27,547 bases of DNA, from the NCBI GenBank assembly GCA_005788145.1, contig SXYY01000149.1:1-27547 (forward strand), read 5' to 3'. The DNA is from Bacteroidota bacterium. Lineage in GTDB: Bacteria > Bacteroidota > Bacteroidia > NS11-12g > UBA955. Within the stretch, counting starts at the first letter, position 1. The number at the start of each line of letters is the position of its first letter. The notes under the pieces were generated by a model that was not told the origin of the DNA, searched no databases, and saw only the letters and a list, made by a program, of their open reading frames with translations. A program made the position numbers and the translations under genes. Positions 1 through 7,927 of the stretch are shown one piece after another.

Positions 1-112
1 GAAGGTACAGCGTGTCTTTGTCAAAGCTAATCGCACCTTGGAAAAACCCACCCACCAAACGTTTGCGGAATTCATTTGCCCACATTCCATATACCCAATT
101 CACGCTAAACAT
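1..112 (-). CDS. Partial gene, unknown product (N-terminal 37 residues only)
   Basis: An ATG at 112 opens a frame with no stop up to the window edge. The encoded start reads MFSVNWVYGMWANEF and is rich in aromatic residues. An in-frame TAA lies just upstream, so the gene cannot extend into its neighbour. It begins 17 bases after the stop of the large T9SS protein gene and in the same direction, so it is probably the seventh gene of that operon. No clear signal peptide or known motif is visible in 37 residues, and I do not recognise the family. The call rests on the open frame, the ATG and the operon spacing; the fragment is short enough to be fortuitous. Confidence 0.45.
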   Translation of the reverse strand, partial: MFSVNWVYGMWANEFRKRLVGGFFQGAISFDKDTLYL

Positions 113-129
113 GACGCAAATTTCGGCTA

Positions 130-3100
130 TTAGGGTGATTTAGGACGCATTAATGTGAGAGAACTTCTGGCGAATCGCTTCGATTGCCTTAAACTCTTGT
201 ACTCGAGGATTACCGCATATACGCCTTCGGGACAGTTTTGGTTGTTTTTTGTGCCGTCCCATAAGATTTTTTTGTCATTGGACTCATAAACAATCTCACC
301 CCAGCGATTGATAATGAGTAGCCGATATTCTGAAGATCCGTAAATGTTGGGTTGGAACGCATCATTCATACCATCACCGTTGGGTGTGAATGCGGTTGGT
401 AAATACAATATGACTGTATCGTGGTAGCAGAGATCCTTGGTCATGGTATCCGCACAGCCACCATCGTTTTGAATGGCCAACATGACTTTGTAATTTGGAA
501 GAAGGCCATTGTACTGATGCGTTGGGTTTATGTTGGGAGAGAACAACGTTTGCGTTCCATCGCCCCAAAACCATTGTCCCTTTGTGCCACCACTGCTTTG
601 ATTGAAAAACAACGCCGTTTCATCAAGTGGAGATAAACAATCGTCTTGGCTTTGTTTTTGGATCGAAAATCCAGCTTGAATGGCTTTGTATCCGGGTATT
701 TCTATCGTTGTGTCTGCTTGACATCCGGTAATTTCATCACGAATGTTCACACGATAAAGATTGTCAGCGTAGGCATGTAGCGTATCCGAAGTATATCCAG
801 GGTCATGGGCCCAAGTTCGTTTTGTTGGGTTTCCGTTCCCCAATTTTAATAATGCCCAGCCTTTCAAACCCCTACAAACAGTATCGCTCAAAGTGGTGAT
901 TGTCCAAACCCTTGGATGGACATGGATAAAGGCAGTATCGTGGGCATTTTCAGAACACCCATCACTGACAGTGCAAATCAAACGCCCACTTTGGTTGGCA
1001 ATAAAAAAGGTTTTGGATCCGGTTTGACCGTGGGACCAATTCAGCGTGTGGTTGTTTGCAAATCCGCCATATGCGGTGGCTTCAAATGTCAATATCTTGC
1101 CATAACAAACACTATCGCTTTTAGGAGATAAATTCACTCTAAGAGGGGCATTTACAACCATCGATTGGCTGTCTTTGGAGAGACAAGCACCTTGTTGAAC
1201 CAGGTAATAAATGTAATTTCTACCCTCACCAGCTACTGTGGGGTTGAAAGAAGAATCTACCACACCTTTGCCAGACCACAGGCCATTTCTCGGGGTTGCC
1301 TCTAATCTAAATAGAGAGTCTTTAAAACAATACCATTGTGCATGATTGAAAAGAATTTTCACCACCGTGTCTACTTGGATCTTGGTTGAATTCATACATC
1401 CTTCAGCCGATTTGTAAAATACGGTATGCATTCCCGGACCAGCACTGAATGTATTGAAAACACCTGTCGATTGTGTGGTTCCAGGGCCCCAAAAAATGCC
1501 ATATTTATCTTTTTTATATAAATTTAAATATTTAATATTCAAACAAATAGACGTGTCTAATTGAATAATTGGTTTAGGCTTTACCCAAACAATGAGTGTA
1601 TCATCACACCCTTTGTTAGCATATCGAATTTTAAACATACCCGGCCCCGAAATTCGCGGATCGAATCCATTCTTCTTAATGGCTGCGTGTCCAGTCCAAA
1701 CGCCCCCAGGTACGGAAACACGAACACCCTTAGCTAAAAAAGTGGTAAAAGTATCTTCTAAGCAGAATTTCAAGGTGTCCGGTTGTACAATTTGAACAGG
1801 TAGTATATGCACCAACTTGCGATCTGTGCATTTGGGCGTTTTTAGTACCAATGTATCAATGTTTGATTTCATTGCAGCATTCCACCAGTCCGGACTGTAT
1901 TGATTTCCAATTCCATTGATGCCTTTTCCAGACCAACTATAATTCACATTGGGCCTAAACGATTTCAATGTCTGTTTTCCGGCTGTGGGACAGAAAGTAT
2001 CATTGAATCCCGCATCGCTCGGCAAAACAGTGAGAAGCGTTGTGTCTCTGCAACCACCCCGAGCAACGAAAATAATATTATAGTTCTTCGGGCCTCCCAT
2101 TAATGAGGGATTGTAAGTTCCGTAGTAATAATTGACCAAACCCGGAAACCAATTCGGATATAAACCCTTCGGTGAAAAGGTGAGGGTGGCATTGGTGGAC
2201 GATTCACAGACGGTATCGAACTTTGATACTTTAATGGTTTGAACAAAGACCGTTTTCTTGGAAGTGCATCCCTTCCATGTATATGTCAAAATATACGTGC
2301 CTGCTGTGTCAGGCGTAAATAGACCACCCACTGTGGTTTTTGGCCCCGTCCATGTGCCTCCGGTTGGACCATACCAATACAAAGGAAATGAGCCCTTGCT
2401 CGGACAAAAAACATTTTCATAGTTGTATGGTGCTGTTACGGTTACGTTTACGGTATCCGCACAATTTCCGATTTGATACCATACTTTCACTGTACCCCAA
2501 ACGCTATTGGGTTTGAATTCCCCGGTTTTCGAGTTGATAATTCCACTGCCTTTCCAAGTGCCACCCGGTGGGGTAGCGCGCAGCTGAAAATTTGGATTAT
2601 AGTAACATACTGAGGTATCCGCTTGCGCTTTGGGTGGATCCAACACAACAACTTCAACGGTATCATAACCTGGTATAGAGGTCCCATCATCGACTTTGAT
2701 CGTATACTTGCGATTGGCAGTTAAACACTGTGTAAATGGCCCTTTGCCGGATAGTCCTGCCGGCGTCCAAGTGTATTTATACTTGGTACTATCTCCACCC
2801 GTGGCCTTGAGTGTGAGCTGAATGCAGTCACCTTTACAGATGGTATCTCTGTTGCTCTTAAGGTCTACGATTATTGGACAATTGGATATTGAAAAATTGT
2901 AGAGACTCTGTAAAAAATAAACACTGTCGCAATAATCCCTATATCCATGTTGATGTGTGATTTTATACAATCCGTTTATAGTAAGACCGTTGGTAACCGT
3001 CAATTCAAACAATTTGGACATGCCGTTACTGCAATTGAGGGCCTTGATCTTGGTGATTTTAGGGGAATTAGGTCCTGAAATCGAAGTATTGGCCAAACTA

Positions 3101-3639
3101 ACAGAATCGCATGGAACGGGAATATCGGTGGCCAACTTTATCACACTGTCTTTGCAGCTTGGGAGCGAAAGACCCGCACTGGCTTGCAGAAATTTGAACG
3201 GGGTAGGTTTAATTGTTTGCACCAGAACGGAGGCTTTCCAACCAAAGCATTTGATACTCTTATCAGACTTGAAATGTAAGGTGATTTGACTATCAATTGA
3301 ACTAATTTTACCAGGACCAACATTGCCAGACCAAGCACCTATCAATTTAGCGAAAGTATCTTTTCCATCAAAAATTCGCAGAATGTCATTGTCTTTTTCT
3401 GTACAAAAACTCGAAAAATTCAACGTGATGGATTTTGCACCGGGAACCGAAAGGGTTAAGGTTGAATTTTCGTTATGATCATAATCTGATCTGTTGAGTG
3501 CATTGTCTGAATCTGTCACGGTGCCTTTGCAAATTCTGAACCGTCCGTTTTGTTGCGTGATGGTTGTTTGGGATATAACATCGTTGTTGCAGCAGAGCCA
3601 CAAAAATGACATGATCCAAAATTTCCAATTGCGTAACAA
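130..3639 (-). CDS. Large secreted surface protein: CUB, Ig-like repeats, PKD, T9SS type B sorting domain
   Basis: A 1169-residue secreted protein. A signal peptide covers about the first 24 residues (LRNWKFWIMSFLWLCC, then ending near VISQ). Residues about 37-143 look like a CUB domain, with paired cysteines, LRIFDG and ITLHFKSD. A long middle part repeats cysteine-bearing Ig/SprB-like units of about 70-90 residues with recurring GGTWTG or GGLFTP-type turns and regularly placed DTxxC segments. A PKD-like domain (FWGDGTQT) lies near 990-1070. The last 90 residues are a gliding motility-associated (CHU_C) domain: YLPTAFTPNGDGMNDAF, INRWGE, WDGT, EGVYAV. That tail marks type B T9SS cargo, so the protein is probably exported and retained at the cell surface or released. 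The start is TTG at 3639, chosen because it supplies Arg and Lys before the hydrophobic core; an ATG at 3612 gives a poor signal. It follows the small lipoprotein gene by 5 bases. Ligand unknown; adhesion or matrix binding is inferred. Confidence 0.88.
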   Translation of the reverse strand: MLRNWKFWIMSFLWLCCNNDVISQTTITQQNGRFRICKGTVTDSDNALNRSDYDHNENSTLTLSVPGAKSITLNFSSFCTEKDNDILRIFDGKDTFAKLIGAWSGNVGPGKISSIDSQITLHFKSDKSIKCFGWKASVLVQTIKPTPFKFLQASAGLSLPSCKDSVIKLATDIPVPCDSVSLANTSISGPNSPKITKIKALNCSNGMSKLFELTVTNGLTINGLYKITHQHGYRDYCDSVYFLQSLYNFSISNCPIIVDLKSNRDTICKGDCIQLTLKATGGDSTKYKYTWTPAGLSGKGPFTQCLTANRKYTIKVDDGTSIPGYDTVEVVVLDPPKAQADTSVCYYNPNFQLRATPPGGTWKGSGIINSKTGEFKPNSVWGTVKVWYQIGNCADTVNVTVTAPYNYENVFCPSKGSFPLYWYGPTGGTWTGPKTTVGGLFTPDTAGTYILTYTWKGCTSKKTVFVQTIKVSKFDTVCESSTNATLTFSPKGLYPNWFPGLVNYYYGTYNPSLMGGPKNYNIIFVARGGCRDTTLLTVLPSDAGFNDTFCPTAGKQTLKSFRPNVNYSWSGKGINGIGNQYSPDWWNAAMKSNIDTLVLKTPKCTDRKLVHILPVQIVQPDTLKFCLEDTFTTFLAKGVRVSVPGGVWTGHAAIKKNGFDPRISGPGMFKIRYANKGCDDTLIVWVKPKPIIQLDTSICLNIKYLNLYKKDKYGIFWGPGTTQSTGVFNTFSAGPGMHTVFYKSAEGCMNSTKIQVDTVVKILFNHAQWYCFKDSLFRLEATPRNGLWSGKGVVDSSFNPTVAGEGRNYIYYLVQQGACLSKDSQSMVVNAPLRVNLSPKSDSVCYGKILTFEATAYGGFANNHTLNWSHGQTGSKTFFIANQSGRLICTVSDGCSENAHDTAFIHVHPRVWTITTLSDTVCRGLKGWALLKLGNGNPTKRTWAHDPGYTSDTLHAYADNLYRVNIRDEITGCQADTTIEIPGYKAIQAGFSIQKQSQDDCLSPLDETALFFNQSSGGTKGQWFWGDGTQTLFSPNINPTHQYNGLLPNYKVMLAIQNDGGCADTMTKDLCYHDTVILYLPTAFTPNGDGMNDAFQPNIYGSSEYRLLIINRWGEIVYESNDKKILWDGTKNNQNCPEGVYAVILEYKSLRQSKRFARSSLTLMRPKSP

Positions 3640-3644
3640 ATTGC

Positions 3645-4085
3645 TTATTTGCTGATATTGACTGATTTAGACATCAAAGCGTTGCTCCAATGCTGCGCCC
3701 TGTCTTTTATTCTAATATGAAATTGGGTACTCTCCGAACTTCCCGCACCCAATAAGAAAATATTCTTTAAGGAAATGCGTATGCTGCCCGATATCGACAA
3801 TTTTTCATTGAGGGGCGCTAATGGTTTCAAATGGTAATAATCTGGCTTTGCGAAGCGAATATCCCTCACCTCAACAGACAGAGAATCGGCACTCTCAAAT
3901 CCTAAATCACCGTCACCATCTTTGTAATTGAAAGTAAGTACTACCGTATCAGTGAATTGTTTGAAATCAGACTGATTTAAGACCAATTGGGAAATGCTCG
4001 GCTTAGGATCACCCGTATATTGGTCTTCATATTTACACGAAAAAAACAAAATGCATAAAGACAATATATTGATATATAATCTCAT
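3645..4085 (-). CDS. Small lipoprotein with DGDGDLG motif
   Basis: A 146-residue predicted lipoprotein. A short hydrophobic leader ends in LFFSC with the cysteine at position 17, a relaxed Bacteroidota lipobox. The residues after it (KYED) are charged, loosely like the export signals that send lipoproteins to the cell surface. The mature part is predicted beta-rich, with YKDGDGDLGF near 60-70, a motif common in small Ig-like lipoproteins of Bacteroidota whose role is unknown. It lies 8 bases after the cytochrome-like lipoprotein gene and 5 bases before the giant T9SS protein gene, so it is probably co-expressed with them. A surface accessory role is inferred from context only. Confidence 0.8.
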   Translation of the reverse strand: MRLYINILSLCILFFSCKYEDQYTGDPKPSISQLVLNQSDFKQFTDTVVLTFNYKDGDGDLGFESADSLSVEVRDIRFAKPDYYHLKPLAPLNEKLSISGSIRISLKNIFLLGAGSSESTQFHIRIKDRAQHWSNALMSKSVNISK

Positions 4086-4093
4086 ATATTAGT

Positions 4094-5059
4094 TTACTTA
4101 TACTTTATAGCGAAGTATGTTTTTAAGAGAAACATGCTGTTATTGTTTGGGATTTGATAGTTGATATTTTTTGCATCACTCACCGTGATTCGAAACCAAA
4201 CGACGTCATTTTCAATCTGTTTACTGCCGTCGTATTGATAATTCCAGTAATAATCACAACTGCCCGCGAAAAGTCCAGATAAACTTTTGTTGGGACCTCC
4301 CAACATACTCACTTCTTTGTTGGGATCAAATTTTGCAGGATCTGTAGACCAATTCACAGTGACATTCTTCAATCCGCTAGCCACTGTATTGTCATCGCTA
4401 AGGGACACCCACAGAGTGGGTGACTGTCCTACAGAAATTTGTGCAGCCTCATATTTGCCAGCGCGATTAAGTGGAACGCCCCCTACCAAGAATTGAACGC
4501 CTAATACTTGCGGTGGAAAATCAACAGTTTCTGGGGTTTTACCCAACCAATTTTTTGCCCCTGCATCGATCCAATCGTTCAACCTAACGAGCCAAGAGTC
4601 TTTTTGTATGGGATAATTACTGTTCGGCTCTAACGACAACGGCATAATACCAGAATTGCCATTCAAGTCAATCAACATTCGTTGCGGAAGCATGCTATTA
4701 CTCGAAGAAAATGGCACCACACGCATCTTGAACTTCCCAGCAACATCGGGTTTTATTACGGATTGGTTTACAAGTGCGTAGTAACTACTTTCCACGGTTC
4801 TAAAATCTGGCTCAAAATTGCCATCGTGACAACCACTGTTGGCGCAAGTCGGTTTGAAAAGCCCTGCATGCAACCCTTGAATTGTTCGGTAATTCCAAGT
4901 ATCCTTGGTGGTTTCGAGTGTGACTCCCGTTTTCTTGAAGGGTTTTTTAATTTCGGGACCATCGGACTCACATCCGACACCAAACAAACCAATGGTTATA
5001 ACAACACCTATCCAGAAAAAATTGGCAATTTTGTTTACGGTAGATGGCCTCGTTCTCAT
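4094..5059 (-). CDS. PSCyt1-like cytochrome c lipoprotein with CxxxxCH site
   Basis: A 321-residue protein with an N-terminal hydrophobic segment ending in GVGC (Cys30), a probable but imperfect lipobox. Residues about 60-165 resemble the planctomycete-type cytochrome c domain (PSCyt1): CANSGCHDG, then RVVPFSS, a MPLSLEP segment and WIDAGAKNW. These correspond to the family's heme site, its VxPGxxxxS and MPP positions, and its terminal WIxxGA. The heme site has four residues between the cysteines (Cys72, Cys77, His78) instead of two. The C-terminal half (170-321) looks like an Ig-like beta domain. I chose ATG at 5059, two bases after the upstream stop; a TTG at 5065 overlapping that stop would add two residues. 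Covalent heme attachment is inferred, not shown. Confidence 0.8.
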   Translation of the reverse strand: MRTRPSTVNKIANFFWIGVVITIGLFGVGCESDGPEIKKPFKKTGVTLETTKDTWNYRTIQGLHAGLFKPTCANSGCHDGNFEPDFRTVESSYYALVNQSVIKPDVAGKFKMRVVPFSSSNSMLPQRMLIDLNGNSGIMPLSLEPNSNYPIQKDSWLVRLNDWIDAGAKNWLGKTPETVDFPPQVLGVQFLVGGVPLNRAGKYEAAQISVGQSPTLWVSLSDDNTVASGLKNVTVNWSTDPAKFDPNKEVSMLGGPNKSLSGLFAGSCDYYWNYQYDGSKQIENDVVWFRITVSDAKNINYQIPNNNSMFLLKTYFAIKYK

Positions 5060-5061
5060 AA

Positions 5062-6402
5062 TCAAATTCTTTGGTAAAGACTTCTTGCTAGTGGGTCAAT
5101 TAAACCCCTATTGTTCACATCGTCAAGAATTCCAAAAATGTCAGCGATGGTTGGTACAATATCAGTAAGTCGTCCAACGGGCTGTGCCTCACCACCTACA
5201 CGAATATTCGGAACACTCTTGCCAATCATCAATCCCCAAACTCGTCTGGCATTTGCATCACTATGATCGTATGAATTCCAATCATTCTGGTCTAAAATGG
5301 GATTGGGATTTTGGTTTCGGCCGCATTCCGGAGCTACAATGAAAACCGTATTTCCTGACATTTCAGGAATGTTATTTTGGATATGTTGCCACAACCATGC
5401 GGTAACATGGTCTGCTCTATGCAAATTCTGCAGATAGCTTGTAAAATTCGAGTGGCATGAATCCACTCCTGATATATTCAATGCAAGCATTTTGGGTTTA
5501 AATTCCCTCAATACCTCTGCCGCATACATCATGTTGAGAGCATCACTATTCCCTGTAACTGGCGGCATCGATAGTTGTCCAACCTGCTGTTTGGCAAAGA
5601 CACTTTTAATAAAGTCTTTGATTTGGGTTTTCTCTTCGTCGGTGTTACTGACACTAATTATTTGATCTTTGGTCAAAGCAAAACTCTGGTCCAAGAAGTT
5701 TTTCATGAAGTACATAGGTTCCAAATCTGTGCGCGAATATGTCTTCGCATTACCCAATACTTCTTTACCTGCAGCTGAGAAAGTTACGGGTGCAGCGAAC
5801 ATATTGCCACCATAGGCCAGGCCATAATCTTTGTGATTGCTTGAATTTAACAATGGGGTAGAATTACCAATCCCATTGCCAATAAACCAAGTGTCAGTAG
5901 CTTTGAAGCCGGCATGTTTTCTGAGGTATTCAAAGATAGTAGGGTAGGATGGTCGAACTCTTAAGCCTTGGGTTACACCAGGATTGCCAGTGAGCAACGT
6001 ATTCAAACCTATATAGTGTCCTGCGCTTTGTGCGCGCATCTCGGGGAACAAGAGTCCCGATTTTTCCATTGATTGACTTAACAACCTGGGAATTGGTTCT
6101 GAGCCTGCAGGTTCTCCGCTCACTGTTGTACCGTAAGCAATTTTCTTATTTGGCGCGTCACCTTCAAATAAATTTGGCATGATGTTACCTGCAGCTCCTG
6201 CGACCCCTTGACTGTCCTCCAAGTATCGACCCAAAACGCTCTCCTGTTGTCGAACCCCACCGGCAAACATGACCAACACAACATGATCGGCCTTCACTGT
6301 ACCTGATTTTGCAAATAACCGACCCGAAGGAAGAATATACGGGGCTAAAAGTCCGCCACCTAGGGCGATTCCTGACTTCGTGATAAAATTCTTTCTGTTC
6401 AT
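5062..6402 (-). CDS. DUF1501 family protein (alkaline phosphatase/sulfatase-like fold)
   Basis: A 446-residue exported protein. The start NRKNFITKSG followed by a Gly-rich hydrophobic stretch resembles a Tat signal, but with Arg-Lys in place of twin Arg. The body fits DUF1501, a family of the alkaline phosphatase superfamily. VVLVMFAGGV near 41-50 is the first strand. GVDSCHSNF (Asp313, His316), HRADH (328-332), PECGRNQNPN (Glu359) and YDHSD (Asp379, His380) match the family's metal-site region, normally written EFGRTP...GRDH. TDIVPTIADIFGI is the typical C-terminal helix. The usual SHxDxxD start of the family is replaced by VRQQES, so activity is doubtful. The ATG is preceded by AGGAG only two bases away. 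In planctomycetes DUF1501 sits next to PSCyt1/PSCyt2 proteins, as it does here. Substrate unknown. Confidence 0.82.
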   Translation of the reverse strand: MNRKNFITKSGIALGGGLLAPYILPSGRLFAKSGTVKADHVVLVMFAGGVRQQESVLGRYLEDSQGVAGAAGNIMPNLFEGDAPNKKIAYGTTVSGEPAGSEPIPRLLSQSMEKSGLLFPEMRAQSAGHYIGLNTLLTGNPGVTQGLRVRPSYPTIFEYLRKHAGFKATDTWFIGNGIGNSTPLLNSSNHKDYGLAYGGNMFAAPVTFSAAGKEVLGNAKTYSRTDLEPMYFMKNFLDQSFALTKDQIISVSNTDEEKTQIKDFIKSVFAKQQVGQLSMPPVTGNSDALNMMYAAEVLREFKPKMLALNISGVDSCHSNFTSYLQNLHRADHVTAWLWQHIQNNIPEMSGNTVFIVAPECGRNQNPNPILDQNDWNSYDHSDANARRVWGLMIGKSVPNIRVGGEAQPVGRLTDIVPTIADIFGILDDVNNRGLIDPLARSLYQRI

Positions 6403-6414
6403 TACTCCTCTTTC

Positions 6415-6909
6415 TTAATAATATTGATACTCCTCACTACAAGCAAAAGCCGTGTAAACCATTTCTACCGTCACTGCTTTGTTGTTGGTGATGTACTGCT
6501 TAAAAAATGCTTTTTCACCCTCGCTGGGATACCGCAAATAGAATCGCTTGAATGTATTGATGATAAATGCGTCAATATCTGCTCGCATAACGGCATCTTG
6601 GGGAATGGTTATCCCAGAGGTGTTAAAATAATTACTCAAAAGCATCTCATTGGCCACATCCTGATCGCCAATAGAGTAGAGTACATTCTGGGTCTTATAG
6701 AGCTGATTGGGTGAAATGGCTGATTGATACAAATTCGTATACAGAATCGATATAAACTCTGCATCGTTTTTCTTTTTGGTCTTTCGACTCTTATCCTCAA
6801 GAACATTTACTTGGTCAACCTCATAACCAATGATTCGCTCCTTCGTGCAAGCCGAAGCACACAGAAGCAAACCGTATATCAAGATAAAATGTGGTTTAAA
6901 ATTGGGCAT
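6415..6909 (-). CDS. Lipoprotein with DUF4214/PSD1-like C-terminal unit
   Basis: A 164-residue lipoprotein with leader PNFKPHFILIYGLLLCASAC (Cys21). A charged linker (KSRKTKKKND) precedes a helical part. The last 50 residues (FKRFYLRYPSEGEKAFF ... SEEYQYY) form one copy of a repeat also seen three times in the gene just upstream. I chose ATG at 6909 because GGAG lies six bases upstream; a TTG at 6921 would add four residues. With this start it overlaps the upstream gene by 14 bases, suggesting translational coupling. It precedes the DUF1501 gene by 12 bases. It may correspond to a reduced DUF1553/PSD1 partner of the planctomycete system, but that is inference from short motifs. Confidence 0.75.
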   Translation of the reverse strand: MPNFKPHFILIYGLLLCASACTKERIIGYEVDQVNVLEDKSRKTKKKNDAEFISILYTNLYQSAISPNQLYKTQNVLYSIGDQDVANEMLLSNYFNTSGITIPQDAVMRADIDAFIINTFKRFYLRYPSEGEKAFFKQYITNNKAVTVEMVYTAFACSEEYQYY

Positions 6910-7822
6910 ACTCGTCTCCAATGATTAATTTTTGAATAATCGGTTCAATTTGATGGCTTAAATAAAATATATGAAATAATGAGCTCACCTCTACTGTCGT
7001 CGCATCACGCTGCAGAAAAACATAGTATAACCAGCGAATTTGGGCTTCGTGAAACGCATCAGAATTTACAATTGCGTCACAATATTCATTTTTGTTTGCT
7101 GCCCATCTAGAAAAAATAACAGCTGGTTCGTTGTAATGAATAATGAGATAGGAGCGATCAAATTCAGCTTGGCTTGGATTGCGATTTAAGCAATTGTCAA
7201 AAACTGCATTGATGTAATTGAAACTGTTCATGTTGATCCCATCGTAAATGGAATTGTTCATCATTACCGCGCAAATGTTTCGGTAGTCTTTAATGCGCTT
7301 TCTGAAGACAAATCGACTATTCAACACATCAAAATACTTATTCTTGGCATCCGTATATCGATAAACGCCGATAGAATCGCCATTGAGTCGAGCTATTGTA
7401 ATCGCAAAATCAAGATTGCCAATAAATTGGGCGATACTGGGGTCTGAAGCGCCTTCCAAAAAACGGGCTTTTGAAATATCGTATATTCTTTGCGCAAAGG
7501 CATGTCGGTAGGATGAGTCACCGGATCGGTACGTCGTATCGAACATGAGCAAACTCGCCAAACGCTGTCGGCAGGAATCGTGCAATTCAGCCAATTTTAG
7601 TTGATTTGTAAAGGAAATTCGCTCCGCATCTGTTGCTTCTCTACCCAACAAATCGATAAACATTCTTTGGACGTAATTCTCAATGCGCAGGGTAGAAACG
7701 CCCTTGTAATTCGGGGGTTGATTGTCTTTTACTTCAATATTCTCGGTCTCAGTGCAACTCGATAAATACAGGATGGACATGCCCAGGTACAAGAATTGCC
7801 TTGTGCGTTTGAAAATGTCCAT
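6896..7822 (-). CDS. Lipoprotein with PSCyt2 (DUF1549)/DUF4214-like repeats
   Basis: A 308-residue lipoprotein, first gene of the operon. The leader ends in LYLSSC (Cys23), followed by TETENIE, an acidic stretch that may act as a surface-export signal. Residues 48-120 resemble the start of planctomycete DUF1549: VQRMFIDLLGREATDAE, then RQRLASLLM and YRHAFAQRIYD. The same pattern, R-x-[AP]-[ST]-x-x-E, recurs at 213-220 (NRNPSQAE) and 271-278 (QRDATTVE), and the protein ends in GDEYAQF. These look like three diverged helical units of the DUF4214/DUF1549 type. No heme or catalytic motif is visible. The ATG lies only five bases after a promoter -7 element, so the transcript is probably nearly leaderless. 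Function unknown. Confidence 0.78.
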   Translation of the reverse strand: MDIFKRTRQFLYLGMSILYLSSCTETENIEVKDNQPPNYKGVSTLRIENYVQRMFIDLLGREATDAERISFTNQLKLAELHDSCRQRLASLLMFDTTYRSGDSSYRHAFAQRIYDISKARFLEGASDPSIAQFIGNLDFAITIARLNGDSIGVYRYTDAKNKYFDVLNSRFVFRKRIKDYRNICAVMMNNSIYDGINMNSFNYINAVFDNCLNRNPSQAEFDRSYLIIHYNEPAVIFSRWAANKNEYCDAIVNSDAFHEAQIRWLYYVFLQRDATTVEVSSLFHIFYLSHQIEPIIQKLIIGDEYAQF

Positions 7823-7826
7823 AACT

Positions 7827-7857
7827 CAAATGTACTTGTTACCCTTTGGGATTGCAA
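7827..7857 (-). promoter_or_regulatory. Bacteroidota-type promoter for the seven-gene operon
   Basis: Reading leftwards, TTG (7857-7855) is followed after exactly 20 bases by TACATTTG (7834-7827). This matches the Bacteroidota consensus TTG-N17-23-TAnnTTTG. The first ATG of the operon lies five bases further on, which predicts a leaderless or near-leaderless mRNA. Confidence 0.65.
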
Positions 7858-7927
7858 GTTTATGACATCCGTCATTTTCAGTTGACGATAAAATCACTTA
7901 GTTTCGCATTCAAAGATTTTTCCTACT

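Noticed and set aside
7881..7912. TTGACGATAAAATCACTTAGTTTCG as a promoter for homogentisate dioxygenase
   Set aside because: The -7 element has a mismatch and the spacing from TTG is only 14 bases, outside the usual 17-23.
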